Shown here: positions 1-11,718 of the stretch, piece by piece
Layout of the letters: the number at the start of each line of letters is the position of its first letter
How positions within the stretch are numbered: position 1 is the stretch's first letter
Source: Coenobita brevimanus
Lineage: Eukaryota; Arthropoda; Malacostraca; Decapoda; Coenobitidae
Direction of reading: 5' to 3'
Assembly: GCA_032717465.1 (NCBI GenBank)
Contig: CM064681.1
Span: forward strand, 14,543,510-14,607,509
Length of the DNA stretch: 64,000 nt
Made by a program: the position numbers and the translations under genes
Notes under the pieces: model-generated
What the model saw: the letters and a program-made list of their open reading frames with translations, nothing else
Told to the model about the DNA's origin: nothing
The model's database searches: none

Positions 1-3000
1 ATCATTCATGATATCAGGAATCTTCCCCAAACTATCACTCAGGCTCATACTGCATGGGAGAGCTTCACTTGCAGACCAGGGTGGAACAGCTACAGTACAG
101 ACTGGATTATTTTCGTCCCGCCTGTGATACAACTTTAGCATGTTGATGTGACATAGTTGCTTGTTCTTTCTACGATCTGGTGTGGCGATGACATAGTTGA
201 TATCACTGAGTTTCTTCTCCACGAAATAAGGACCACTAAACTTGGCTATAAGAGGTTGCCCATGAACCGGTAGCAGAATCAAAACCTGATCTCCTGGCTG
301 AAAGTGGCGTAACCTGGACTTCTTATCATACGAAGTTTTCATCTTCTCCTGAGCAGCTCCTAAATTCTCTCTCGCCAGCTGTAAAGCAGTGGACAGCCGT
401 TCTTTGAACTTTATCACATACTCCAGCAGGTTGACGTCATCTTCCTCCGACGGCCAGCATTCCTTGAGTGGCTTAAGGGATCCTCTTACTTCATGGCCAA
501 ACAGTAGTTCAAAGGGTGAGAAGCCCAGTGATTCATTTGGAGATTCTCTTGCGGCAAACACAACAAATGGAAGACCTTTATCCCAGTCTTTCTGATGTTC
601 CAAACAGTATTTCTTGAGCATCGATTTGAGTGTTTGATGATATCTCTCCAACGCTCCTTGGGTCTGGGGATGGTAAGCTGAAGACGTGATCTGGGTGATG
701 CCCAACTCTTTCAGAGACTGCTTGAAAACATTTGACATGAAATTACTTCCCCGGTCTGACTGTACCTCCTTGGGCAGACCAAACTTTGTGAAGAACCCTA
801 GCATTTCCTTAACCACGTTCTTTGCTGAGATATTTCTAAGTGGAATGGTTTCAGGATAACGAGTAGCCATATCAATCAGGGTCAACACATAAGAAAATCC
901 TGAAGAAGTCTTAGGAAGAGGGCCCACAATATCCACCAACACATGGGTGAATGGCGCCTCAAAAGGAGGAATGGGAACTAGAGATGCAACTTTTTCGGTC
1001 TGATTACACTTCCCCACAACTTAACAGGTGTGACAAGACTTACAATACCAGGAAACATCCCTGAAGATACCTGGCCAGTAGAAGTGTTTCAAAATGCGTG
1101 CCACAGTCTTCCTCACTCCAAGGTGTCCTGCCAAACTAGAATCATGAGCCACTCTAATGATATCCTGTCTACAAACACGAGGGATGACAACTTGATGTAC
1201 AACCTCCCATTCACAGTCGGCTGATGCTGTTGGAGGTCTCCACTTCCTCATAAGTACTCCTGACTTTACATAATAACAAGTAGAAGCACCGGCTGACTCT
1301 TCCTCACTGCAAGCAGAGTTAGCTAGACCTTTCAACTCAGGGTCAGCAACCTGCAACTCAACCAACTCTTGACGAGACAAATTATCAACACTACGCGGTA
1401 CTGCCTCATCTGGTGAGTGGTCCAAATTAGCAAGAAAAGTGTCAGCTAGGATAACATCATCATCATCATTATCCTCTAAATCACCAGTAACTTTAGACTT
1501 AGCCCTAGTGACAGCACATGCAGGGAACATATCAGGGACATCACAATCCAGGGTCGCAGCCACTGGCTCACTAGACAACTGAGGAGTTGGACACACTTGA
1601 CTTCCACCAATATCATTTCCAAGTAAGAAAGTTACACCTGACATTGGGAGTGTCTCAGCCAACCCAACCATAACGGAACCATTAGCAAAACCAGACTCTA
1701 AATTCACTCTGCACAGAGGGACGGAGAAGTAATTATTCCCCACACCTTGTAAGATTACAGTTTCATCAGAGGAATTAACATTCGAGCCTAGAACACTGGT
1801 CAGCATAAGGGATTGGCAAGCACCTGTATCACGATATATTTTAACTGATTTCCTGTCATTACTGTCCAGAGGACTAACAAAACCATCAGACAGGAAATTA
1901 GCACATGAACTCTTGAGAGTGTCACCCACGTTACTGCTCAAAAGAGGAGCTCCATCATGAGAATTTAAGTTACCCCTCAAAGCAGGTTCAGTTAACTCGG
2001 TTAAAGAATTATGGGAACTCTCAAGGATGGACAGTAGACCAATTGACTGAATATTTAAAGACTCCTTTTTGTTCACATCACGCTGTCTCCTGAAACATTT
2101 CTCTGTAGTATGACCAAGCTTACTACAATAAGTACATTTACTTTTCTGAAATCTAGAGGTGAAGCTGGTATTCACTTCCTGAGAAACATCATTTTTATTC
2201 TCTTTCCTGTTACCTGTACTCTGAGTAGAGGCAACGTACTTACTCTCAGCTTTCCTTCTTTCTCTAGAATTTCTCTTGTGAGTGAGAACATATTCATCAG
2301 CTAAAACTGCAGCATCAGACAAATTATCTATTCTTTTCTCATCAAGATATAGGCTTACATCTTTATAAATACACCTCTTGAAGTCCTCCAGCAAAATCAT
2401 CTGCTTAAATTTACCAAAATCAGAATCCACATTCTTAGAATTTAACCACTGCTCTAACAGATCTTCTTTGATTTTTGCATACTCAACATGGGATTGCTTA
2501 TCTCGCTTGTAAGTTGTCCTAAATTTTATTCTATAAGCTTCAGGAACAAGCTCATAGGCCTTAAGAATCAAGCTCTTAACTACATCATAATTATCAGATT
2601 GATCCTGAGGCAAAGATGCATAACTTACTTGAGCTTTACTGGTGAGAACAGTTTCAAGGAGTACTGGCCAATACTTTTTTGGCCAATTAAAACCTGTTGC
2701 TACCCTCTCAAACAACTGAAAATACTTCGTTAAATCAGATTCATTAAAAGGAGGGACAAGTTTAACATTTTTAGCCACATCAAAATCATCAGAGCTAGAT
2801 GATCCAGTTCCACCTTGTTTCATGCGATACTCATGGTCTGCCTGAATCCTGGCAAGTTCAATTTGTGCCTGTATCTGTGCCTCCTGAATACGAGCCTGAG
2901 ACTCCGCCTCCTTAGCATTTGCCTGAAATTCAGCCTTCTGAATACGAGCTTGAGACTCTGCCTGCTTAGCATTTGCCTGAAATTCAGCTTCTTTAGCACG

Positions 3001-3252
3001 AGCCTCCTGCAGAGCTAGCTGTAACTTAGCTAATTCAATCTGCGTTTGCTCATTTGGAGGAGTTACATTAAACAAGCTTTTATTAATCATGCCAACAATT
3101 TGATCTTTAGAATGATGAGAGTGAACTGCAATTCCCAATTGTTGAGCAACAAGCTTAAGTTCATTCTTTGTTCTGTTTTCTACATCACACACTGTTTGCA
3201 CATTTGACAAAAAATCTTTGGCTTCATCAAGTGTAGTAATAGTAGACATCAT
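1..3252 (-). pseudogene. Copy A: Gag-protease-integrase (partial), broken
   Basis: Partial polyprotein gene of the array, read from an ATG ATG at 3252 towards the window edge. Visible in order: an N-terminal SAP-like stretch, an Ala/Glu/Gln-rich coiled coil (about 2820-3030), a CCHC zinc knuckle (CTYCSKLGHTTEKC, near 2110-2150), a retropepsin motif DTGA (near 1825), the integrase H2C2 zinc domain and the start of the integrase core. A stop at 1021-1023 replaces the Gln codon just after the CxxC of the integrase zinc domain (CAA to TAA). The integrase core and C-terminal region continue to position 1, where the window ends before RT. In the Gag-integrase part this copy resembles copy C more than B or D. 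The clear purpose is retrotransposition, but the gene is dead. Confidence 0.9.
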
Positions 3253-3307
3253 GAATAAATCACAGTCACAAAATATCAAGCAATATCCTTATGATAATAT
3301 CCTGAAT

Positions 3308-3325
3308 ATCCTGGTGAGGTCGCCA
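3308..3325 (-). other. Primer binding site of copy A
   Basis: Six bases inside LTR1 the minus strand reads TGGCGACCTCACCAGGA. The TGG start and the spacing to the LTR are those of a retrotransposon primer binding site. It resembles the complement of an arginine tRNA 3' end; that assignment is from memory of the pattern, not a match I could compute. Equivalent sites are at 10850-10867, 16419-16436 and 24740-24757. Confidence 0.6.
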
Positions 3326-3366
3326 AATTTATGTTACGGAACAGAGAAAGATAATGTACACTTTAA

Positions 3367-5333
3367 CCCCTTAACCGCGGGGCGTCACTTTCATGACGCT
3401 TGGGAGCAAGGGATCATACCGCGGGGCATCGCTTTTGTGATTCTGTGTTATTTTGAATTCACCCGGGCTTCCAAGTGGGGGCTTGTATCATCTATCAGTA
3501 CTGCCAATGTCCAACACTAGTCAGCACTCCTAATCTCATCTGCACTCCCATCCATTGTTGACAATTTAGCCATTTCTCCCCGTTCTTGACTCCCCTCCCT
3601 ACCCCCCCTCCATTACCCTATCCTCTCGCCTGCCCGGCCGTGCTACGCTAAGTAAATCTTCCCTGGAATTTTTCACTGATTTCATCCATTGAAATAAGGC
3701 CTATGTCCTATTCTTATACCAAATAATATATACAAGAAAGAAATAAGGTAAGTGAGAGTGCCAAACACCTGGAATTGGCTAATTATTACCTGACAACACC
3801 TCACGTGCACTTGTTTGCTAATTTTCGCTGTTTTTTCCCCTTGAAATATGCCCTATAATCTATTTTCGTACTAAATATACATGTAAGGAGGGAAGGGAGA
3901 AGCCTAAGTGATATTTACATTCACCTGGAACTACCTAATTTATAATGTATTGTCTAGATTTCCTGCCAATCATATCAGTGCTAAACAAAGATGTTTCAAG
4001 ATCTAACATTGGTAGCTCTGAAAATATATCTCCTAAGTAGGCCTCTAATCTATTTTCGAAATAAATATACATGTAAGGAGGGAAGGGAGAAGCCTAAGTG
4101 ATATTTACATTCACCTGGAACTACCAAATTTATAATGTATTTTCTATATTTCCTGCCAATCATATCAGTGCTAGACTTAGCTGTTTCAAGAAGTAATATT
4201 GGTAACCCTGAATAACCCCTTAGCAGGCCTCCACGCTAGCCCTCCGTTATCAGGTTACTCTCAACTTCCGAAGTGAGAGTACGTATGTTTCTTCTTGCTG
4301 ACTTCAAGGCCTTTTTTCACCCCCATGCAAATGGCCCTGTGACCTTTACCCCCTACTAAACCTCGTGTGGAAAGAGGTAAAGGGCTGACAATTGATAAAA
4401 GAGTGACTACGATCTTTCTATTGAGTAAAACAGTGCAAGTGGAATTGTAAATAATGTGTAAATAATGTGTAAACAGCAAGTGAAAGTAATGAATGTAAAT
4501 ATACGTGAACAATGGAAAACAGTTTTATAAGTTATTTCAAGCGACAGTGCACAACACAGTGTAAATAAAATAGAAATGTAAATAACGTAAATAAAATAGA
4601 GAACGTAAATAGAAATGTAAATGAGTAGTATTATAAGAATACGAGTATATACCCTAGGAGTAATGAAAGTGAAAGTTTCACTCTAGCATGTCTGAATGCT
4701 ATGAGTTATGAGAGTGAAGATGAAAGTGACATTCACTCTCAATGCCAGTATACAGGACGAGAAAGTGAATGCTACGTATTTTACTGAAAGAAATTGAATC
4801 CCTACAGTGACAATAAACTAATACTACTGAAGGAAACTTATGAATAAAGACTGTAGATATATATAAGTGTTATATAGTAATAGAAATATAAAGTGTCAGG
4901 GGTTTTATGAATAATAAATGACAGACTACTAAGAGCGAACTAGTGCCAGTGCGACGATCAGACGCGCTCGTAATTTTCATTGCTTTCACAGTGTTTTATT
5001 TTTCTAGTATGGATCCCAAACTACTTGCAAATTGTAGAATAGTGTTTATAGTGGTTGTATCTGGCTGTGGTAATCATATTACAGGTTGTCGGGAAGTGTA
5101 AAGTGGAGACTTCGTTACCCTACTTCAGAGGTCTCCACAAGTTCTACGGTAACTGACGAAGGCTCAACAATCATTCCAGGAGAAAGCTGAAGGTATGTGC
5201 CATAAGCATATGTAATTTTCTTATTCTAGGACTAATAACTGATTTTTGGCAAATATTTTTTAAGAGTCTGTCGGAGCCCAAATAATCCCGCGGCACACGC
5301 AAGTCATTGCTAAACAAGCCTGCGGTGTAGGGG
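3367..5333. mobile_element. Non-autonomous piggyBac-type transposon (PB1) inside LTR1
   Basis: The LTR sequence ACTTTAAGTG is interrupted exactly at TTAA, which is duplicated at 3363-3366 and 5334-5337. This is the piggyBac target signature. The ends start CCCCTTAACCGCGG (left) and, inverted, CCCCTACACCGCAG (right). The left end holds two CCGCGG boxes, 8 and 52 bp in from the end, each followed by a dyad; the first dyad, GCGTCACTTTCATGACGC, is at 3382-3399. No transposase frame is present in the 1967 bp. The right end resembles that of the coding element at 35650-39048, including a shared GAAAGCTGAAGGT stretch near 5182, so it may be mobilised in trans by a relative. The middle holds a 190-bp tandem duplication. 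Confidence 0.9.
3851..4228. repeat. 190-bp tandem duplication inside PB1
   Basis: Two adjacent near-identical units share ATGTAAGGAG at 3881 and 4071, a period of 190 bp. A third, more diverged relative lies just upstream (about 3700-3830). The units carry no coding frame. Confidence 0.85.
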
Positions 5334-6152
5334 TTAAGTGAGAATACTAAAAATCACTACTCTCCCGTAAAGTTCCAGGTTCAAAACAAAAGAGTTAGGT
5401 AAAATTACAAGTTAAAGTTTAATGCTCAAACTAACAACAAAACATTCAGGACTCATAAGGATAATGTAATGGCAAAAAACAGGTTAAATATAGGGTTAAC
5501 TGCAATAGCCTGTATTAACACGAAATTAGCATGAGTAAATTTATCTAAGTCAGCCCTGATAAAATGATAGTACTGGATAATACTCAGTGAATGCCAGATA
5601 TATTATTACAGATACAAAATATTATTAATGATGGCTGACAACAAGAACCTTACATAAATTACAAAAACCTTACTAGGCCTAAGAATTAACCTTATGCTAC
5701 ACAGTACAAGAAAAAATGTAATAACACTCATACTCAAATTACACAGCTGCTAGATGATTGGAGACTTCCTGAGCACTCACAATAATAACAACTGTACAGG
5801 GGAGGACAGAGATGTGAGCAAAATGAGGAGTAGATCTAAGTGGCAATGATGCTGAGACTGAGCTCATTATATAGAGGCCAGCAGAGCTTGATACAACTTG
5901 TAAGAAGGACGCGCAAATGAAGCCATGGGGACAAAGAGTTGACAATCCTGCTCTGAACAACAGAAAGAACGACTTACTCTACTATAACGGTAGAAGGGGG
6001 GGACTGAGGCAGAACACGCTCGTGATCAAACATGCAGCATACTGTGCGTTAAAATTACACAAAGGATGATGAAATCATAGGCTCTGTAACACCTCCCCAC
6101 AAAGAAAAAGAAATTCACAAAGGAAATTTCTTATTACTCTAAAACAATCTGT

Positions 6153-9100
6153 CTAAAGTCTAGATAAGCAATCTGCAGTAACATTTTCTTTCCCCTTGAC
6201 ATGTTGTATGTCTAATGAATTCTCCTCAAGACGTAGACTCCATCTTGTCAGTCTCTAATTTTTATCTTTAAACTTACTAAGGAATTTCAGTGGGTTATGA
6301 TCGGTATGAATGACTATGGGGTCAAAACCAGAACACAAATAAAATGAAAAATTCTGTAACCCAAAATCAAGGCCAAAAGCTCTTTCTCAATAGTTGAGTA
6401 GTTCTTTTGAGGTGGAGTGAACTTCTTACTGTAATAAGATGCAGGATGTTCAATACCCTGATCATCCTCTTGCAGCAAAACAGCCCCAGCTCCTGTATCA
6501 CTTGCATCAACAGCCATCTTAAAAGGCTTAGCAAAATTTGGAGTGGCGAGCACTGGCTGACTTAATAGGATAGCTTTAAGTTTGCTGAAAGAGGATTCAC
6601 AGTTATCGGTTCAGACAAATTCAACTCCCTTTTTCAGTAGGTCTGTAAGTGGTGATACAAGAATAGAAAAGTTAAGAACAAATCTCCTGTAATAACCTAC
6701 CATTCCCAAAAATCTTTGTAGCTCTTTCCTACTTTTAGGTCTGGGAAGATCACTTATAACCTGAACCTTAGCTCCTGGTGGTGCAACATGTCCATCACCA
6801 ATTACATACCCAAGGTACTGAACTTTAGCTTGACCAAACTCACACTTTGATAAATTACCTACAAGATTAGCCTGAACCAAACGCTCAAGAAATTTACTGA
6901 CATGGCATAGGTGATCTTTCCATTTGTCACTGAAGATTAATACATCATCAATATAAACAACACACCCTGCCAAACCCTCTGTTACAACATTCATGAGCTT
7001 CTGAAATGTGGCTGGTGCATTCTTCATACCATTTGGCATCACAGAACATGCAAAAGTCTTTCCTAGTGTTACAAAACATGAGATCTCCCTAGCATGTTCA
7101 GTCATAGGTACTTGCCAGTATCCCTTTAACAAATCAAACTTACTTATGTACCTAGCCTTTCCGATCTTGTCTATGCAATCTTCCACACGAGGGAGAGGGT
7201 AAGTGTCTGTTTTGGTTATCTGATTAACACGTCTGTAGTCGATGCAAAGCCGCTGTGACCCACCTGGCTTAGGGACTAGAGTGACAGGAGAACTCCACTC
7301 GCTCTGACAGGGCTCAATCATCTTGTGGTCCAAGAGGTAGCCAAGCTCCTTCTGGATGAGAGGAACTTTCACTGGGTTCACACGGTAAGGAGGCAGTTTA
7401 ATTGGCTTTGCGTCTCCAACATCGACATCATGCATCAACACAGTGGTTCTTCCTGGAGTGGCACGGAACACTTGCGGGTACTCCTGCAGTAATGCCGAAA
7501 ACTCCTGCCTTTCCTCGGGAGGTAGATGAGAAAGCTTAGTCTGGAGATCATTCATGATATCAGTATTCTTCCCCAAACTATCACTCAGGCTCATACTGCA
7601 TGGGAGAGCTTCACTTGCAGACTCGGGTGGAACAGCTACAGTGCTGACTGGATTATTTTCGTCCCGCCTGTGATATAAAGTTAGCATGTTGATGTGACAT
7701 AGATACTTGTCCTTTCTACGATCTGGTGTGGCGATGACATAGTTGACATCACTGAGTTTCTTCTCCACGAAATAAGGACCACTAAACTTGGCTTGAAGAG
7801 GTTGCCCATGAACTGGTAGCAGAATCAAAACCTGATCTCCTGGCTGAAAGTGGCGTAACCTGGACTTCTTATCATACCAAGTCTTCATCTTCTCCTGAGC
7901 AGCTCCTAAATTGTCTCTCACCAGCTGTAAAGCAGTGGACAGCCGTTCTTTGAACTTCATCACATACTCCAGCAGGTTGACGTCATCTTCCTCCGACAGC
8001 CAGCATTCCTTGAGTAACTTAAGGGGTCCTCTTACTTCATGGCCAAACAGTAGTTCAAAAGGTGAGAAGCCCAGTGATTCATTTGGAGATTCTCTTGCGG
8101 CAAATACAACAAATGGAAGACCTTTATCCCAGTCTTTCTGATGTTCCAAACAGTATTTCTTGAGCATCGATTTGAGTGTTTGATGATATCTCTCCAACGC
8201 TCCTTGGGTCTGGGGATGGTAAGCTGAAGACGTGATCTGGGTGATGCCCAACTCTTTCAGAGACTGCTTGAAAACATTTGACATGAAATTACTTCCCCGG
8301 TCTGACTGTACCTCCTTGGGCAGACCAAACTTTGTGAAGAACCCTAGCATTTCCTTAACCACGTTCTTTGCTGAGATATTTCTAAGTGGAATGGCTTCTG
8401 GATAACGAGTAGCCATATCAATCAGGGTAAACACATAAGAAAATCCTGAAGAAGTCTTAGGAAGAGGGCCCACAATATCCACCAACAAACAGGTGAAAGG
8501 CGCCTCAAAAGGAGGAATGGGAACTAGAGGTGCATCCATTTCGGTCTGATTACACTTCCCCACAACTTGACAGGTGTGACAAGACTTACAATACCAGGAA
8601 ACATCCCTGAAGTTACCTGGCCAGTAGAAGTGTTTCAAAATGCGTGCCACAGTCTTCCTCACTCCAAGGTGTCCTGCCAAACTGGAATAATGAGCCACTC
8701 TAATGATATCCTGCCTACAAACACGAGGGATGACAACTTGATGTACAACCTCCCATTCACAGTCGGCTGATGTTGTTGGGGGTCTCCACTTCCTCATAAG
8801 TACTCCTGACTTTATATAATAACAAGTAGAAGCACCAGCTGACTCTTCCTCACTGCAAGCAGAGTTAGCTAAACCTTTCAACTCAGGGTCAGCAACCTGC
8901 AACTCAATCAACTCTTGACGACACAAATTATCAACACTACGGGGTACTGCCTCATCTGGTGAGTGGTCCAAATTAGCAAGAAAAGTGTCAGCTAGGATAA
9001 CATCATCATCATCATTATCCTCTAAATCACCAGTAACTTTAGACTTAGCCCTAGTGACAGCACATGCAGGGAACACATCAGGGACATGACAATCCCGGGT

Positions 9101-10794
9101 CGCAGCCACTGGCTCACTAGACAGCTGAGGAGTTGGACACACTTGACTTCCACCAATATCATTTCTAAGTAAGAAAGTTACACCTGACATTGGGAATTTC
9201 TGCACCAACCAAACCATAACGGAACCATTAACAAAACCAGACTCTAAATTCACTCTGCACAGAGGGACAGAGAAGTAATTATTCCCTACACCTTGTAAGA
9301 TTACAGTTTCATCAGAGGAATTAACATTAGAGCCTAGAACACTGGTCAGCATAAGGGATTGACAAGCACCTGTATCACGATATATTTTAACTGATTTCCT
9401 GTCATTACTGTCCAGAGGACTGACAAAACCATCAGACAGGAAATTAGCACATGAACTCTTGAGAGTGTCACCCACGTTACTGCTCAAAAGAGGAGCTCCA
9501 TCATGAGAATTTAAGTTACCCCTCAAAGCAGGTTCAGTTAACTCAGTTAAAGAATTCTGGGAACTCTGAAGACTGGACACTAGACCAATTGACTGAATAT
9601 TTAAAGACTCCTTTTTGTTCACATCACGCTGTCTCCTGAAACATTTCTCCGTAGTATGACCAAGCTTACTACAATAAGTACATTTACTTTTCCGAAATCT
9701 TGAGGTGAAGCTGGTATTTACTTTCTGAGAAACATCATCTTTATTCTCTTTCCTGTTACCTGTACTCTGAGTAGAGGCAACGTACTTACTCTCAGCTTTC
9801 CCTTTTTCTTTAGAATATTTCTTGTGAGTGAGAACATATTCATCAGCTAAAACTGCAGCATCAGACAAATTATCTATTCTTTTCTCATCAAGATATAGGC
9901 TTACATCTTTATAAATACACCTCTTGAAGTCCTCCAGCAAAATCATCTGCTTAAATTTACCAAAATCAGAATCCACATTCTTAGAATTTAACCACTGCTC
10001 TAACAGATCTTCTTTGATTTTTGCATACTCAACATGGGATTGCTTATCTTGCTAGTAAGTTGTCCTAAATTTTACTCTGTAGGCTTCAGGAACAAGCTCA
10101 GAGGCCTTAAGAATCAAGCTCTTAACTACATCATAATTATCAGACTGATCCTGAGGCAAAGATGCATAAGTTACTTGAGCTTTACCGGTGAGAACAGTTT
10201 GAAGGAGTACTGGCCAATACTTTTTTGGCCAATTAAAACCTGTAGCTACCCTCTCAAACAGCTGAAAATACTTTGTTAAATCAGATTCATTAAAAGGAGG
10301 GACAAGTTTGACATTTTTAGCCACATCAAAATCATCAGAGCTAGATGATCCAGTTCCACCTTGTTTCATGCGGTTCTCATGGTCTGCCTGAATCCTGGCA
10401 AGTTCAATTTGTTCTTGTATCTGTGCCTCCTGAATACGAGCCTGAGACTCCGCCTCCTTAGCATTTGCCTGAAATTCAGCCTTCTGAATACGAGCCTGAG
10501 ACTCCGCCTGCTTAGCATTTGCCTGAAATTCAGCTTCTTTAACACGAGCCTCCTGCAGAGCTAGCTGTAACTTAGCTAATTCAATCTGAGTTTGCTCATT
10601 TGGAGGAGTTACATTAAACAAGCTTTTATTAATCATGCCAACAATTCTTTAGAATGATCAGAGTGAACTGCAATTCCCAATTGTTGAGCAACAAGCTTAA
10701 GTTCAATCTTTGTTCTGTTTTCTACATCACACACTGTTTGCACATTTGACAAAAAATCTTTGGCTTCATCAATTGTAGTAATAGTAGACATCAT
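6153..10794 (-). pseudogene. Copy B: full-length Gag-PR-INT-RT-RH polyprotein gene, broken
   Basis: The most complete array member. From the ATG ATG at 10794 the order is Gag (coiled coil, CCHC knuckle), protease (DTGA), integrase (H2C2; catalytic Asp in LVDIVGPLP and SDRG; catalytic Glu in GALERYH), a linker ending in a GPY-like region (GPYFVEK), RT (PGGSQRLCIDYRRVNQ; active site YIDD) and RNase H (VDASDTGAGAVL). Integrase precedes RT, the order of Gmr1-type Ty3/gypsy elements and the reverse of most of the superfamily. Defects: a 4-base deletion near 10645, a Lys to stop at 10052-10054, a Trp to stop at 6611-6613 between RT and RNase H, and a one-base deletion near 6358 in RNase H. The last two also occur in copy C. 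A single frame of 1121 codons stays open from 9976 to 6611. Confidence 0.93.
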
Positions 10795-10873
10795 GAATAA
10801 ATCACAGTCACAAAATATCAAGCAATATCCTTATGATAATATCCTGAATATCCTGGCGAGGTCGCCAAATTTA

Positions 10874-11657
10874 TGTTACGGAACAAAGATAATGTACACT
10901 TTAAGTGAGAATACTAAAAATCACTACTGTCCCATAAAGTTCCAGGTTCAAAACAAAAGAGTTAGGTAAAATTACAAGTTAAAGTTTAATGCTCAAACTA
11001 ACAACAAAACATTCAGGACTCATAACGATAATGTAATGGCAAAAAACAGGTTAAATATAAGGTTAACTACAATAGCCTCTATTAACACGAAATTAGCATG
11101 AGTAAATTTATCTAAGTCAGTCCTGATAAAATGATAGTACTGGATAATACTCAGTGAATGCCAGATATATTATTACAGATACAAAATATTATTAATGATG
11201 GCTGACACCAAGAACCTTACATAAATTACAAAAACCTTACTAGGCCTAAGAATTAACCTTATGCTACACAGTACAAGAAAAAATGTAATAACACTCATAC
11301 TCAAATTACACAGCTGCTAGATGGTTGGAGACTTCCTGAGCACTCACAATAATAACAACTGTACAGGGGAGGACAGAGATGTGAGCAAAATGAGGAGTAG
11401 ATCTAAGTGGCAATGATGCTGAGACTGAGCTCATTATATAGGGGCCAGCAGAGCTTGATACAACTTGTAAGAAGGACGCGCAAATGAAGCCATGGGGACA
11501 AAGAGTTGACAATCCTGCTCTGAACAACAGAAAGAACGACTTACTCTACTATAACGGTAGAAGGGGGGACTGAGGCAGAACACGCTCGTGATCAAACATG
11601 CAGCATACTGTGCGTTAAAATTACACAAAGGATGATGAAATCATAGGCTCTGTAACA
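10874..11657 (-). repeat. LTR2, shared by copies B and C
   Basis: A 784-bp LTR running from TGTTACGG to CTGTAACA. It is followed on the high side by the purine tract of copy C (GTGGGGAGG on the minus strand, 11658-11666) and on the low side by the primer-site-like sequence of copy B (10850-10867). The minus strand carries a TATA box (CTATATAATG) near 11433-11442, a likely promoter of the copy reading towards B. Confidence 0.93.
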
Positions 11658-11718
11658 CCTCCCCACGAAGAAAAAGAAATTCACAAAGGAAATTTCTTAT
11701 TACTCTAAAACAATCTGT

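Larger units (their letters stand above)
3332..6091 (-). repeat. LTR1, shared by copies A and B, split by a piggyBac element
   Basis: The LTR ends are TGTTAC at 3332 and GTAACA at 6091. Removing the TTAA-flanked insertion at 3367-5333 leaves about 790 bp, the same length as LTR2-4. It is the 5' LTR of copy A: a primer-site-like sequence follows on the minus strand at 3308-3325. It is also the 3' LTR of copy B: the purine tract GTGGGGAGG lies at 6092-6100. A TATATAATG-type box is present on the minus strand near 5865-5875. Confidence 0.93.

Noticed and set aside
2110..3018. Plus-strand open frames inside copies A-D (and minus-strand frames in copy E)
   Set aside because: They recur at the same place in every copy because they are shadows of the polyprotein frame on the other strand. 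They have no domain or start context of their own.
5739..5960. Recurrent 73-codon frame in each LTR (also at 11306, 16879, 25200 and, on the plus strand, 58223)
   Set aside because: It lies across the LTR promoter and leader region and shows no domain. Conservation follows from LTR homology, and the TATA box lies inside it.
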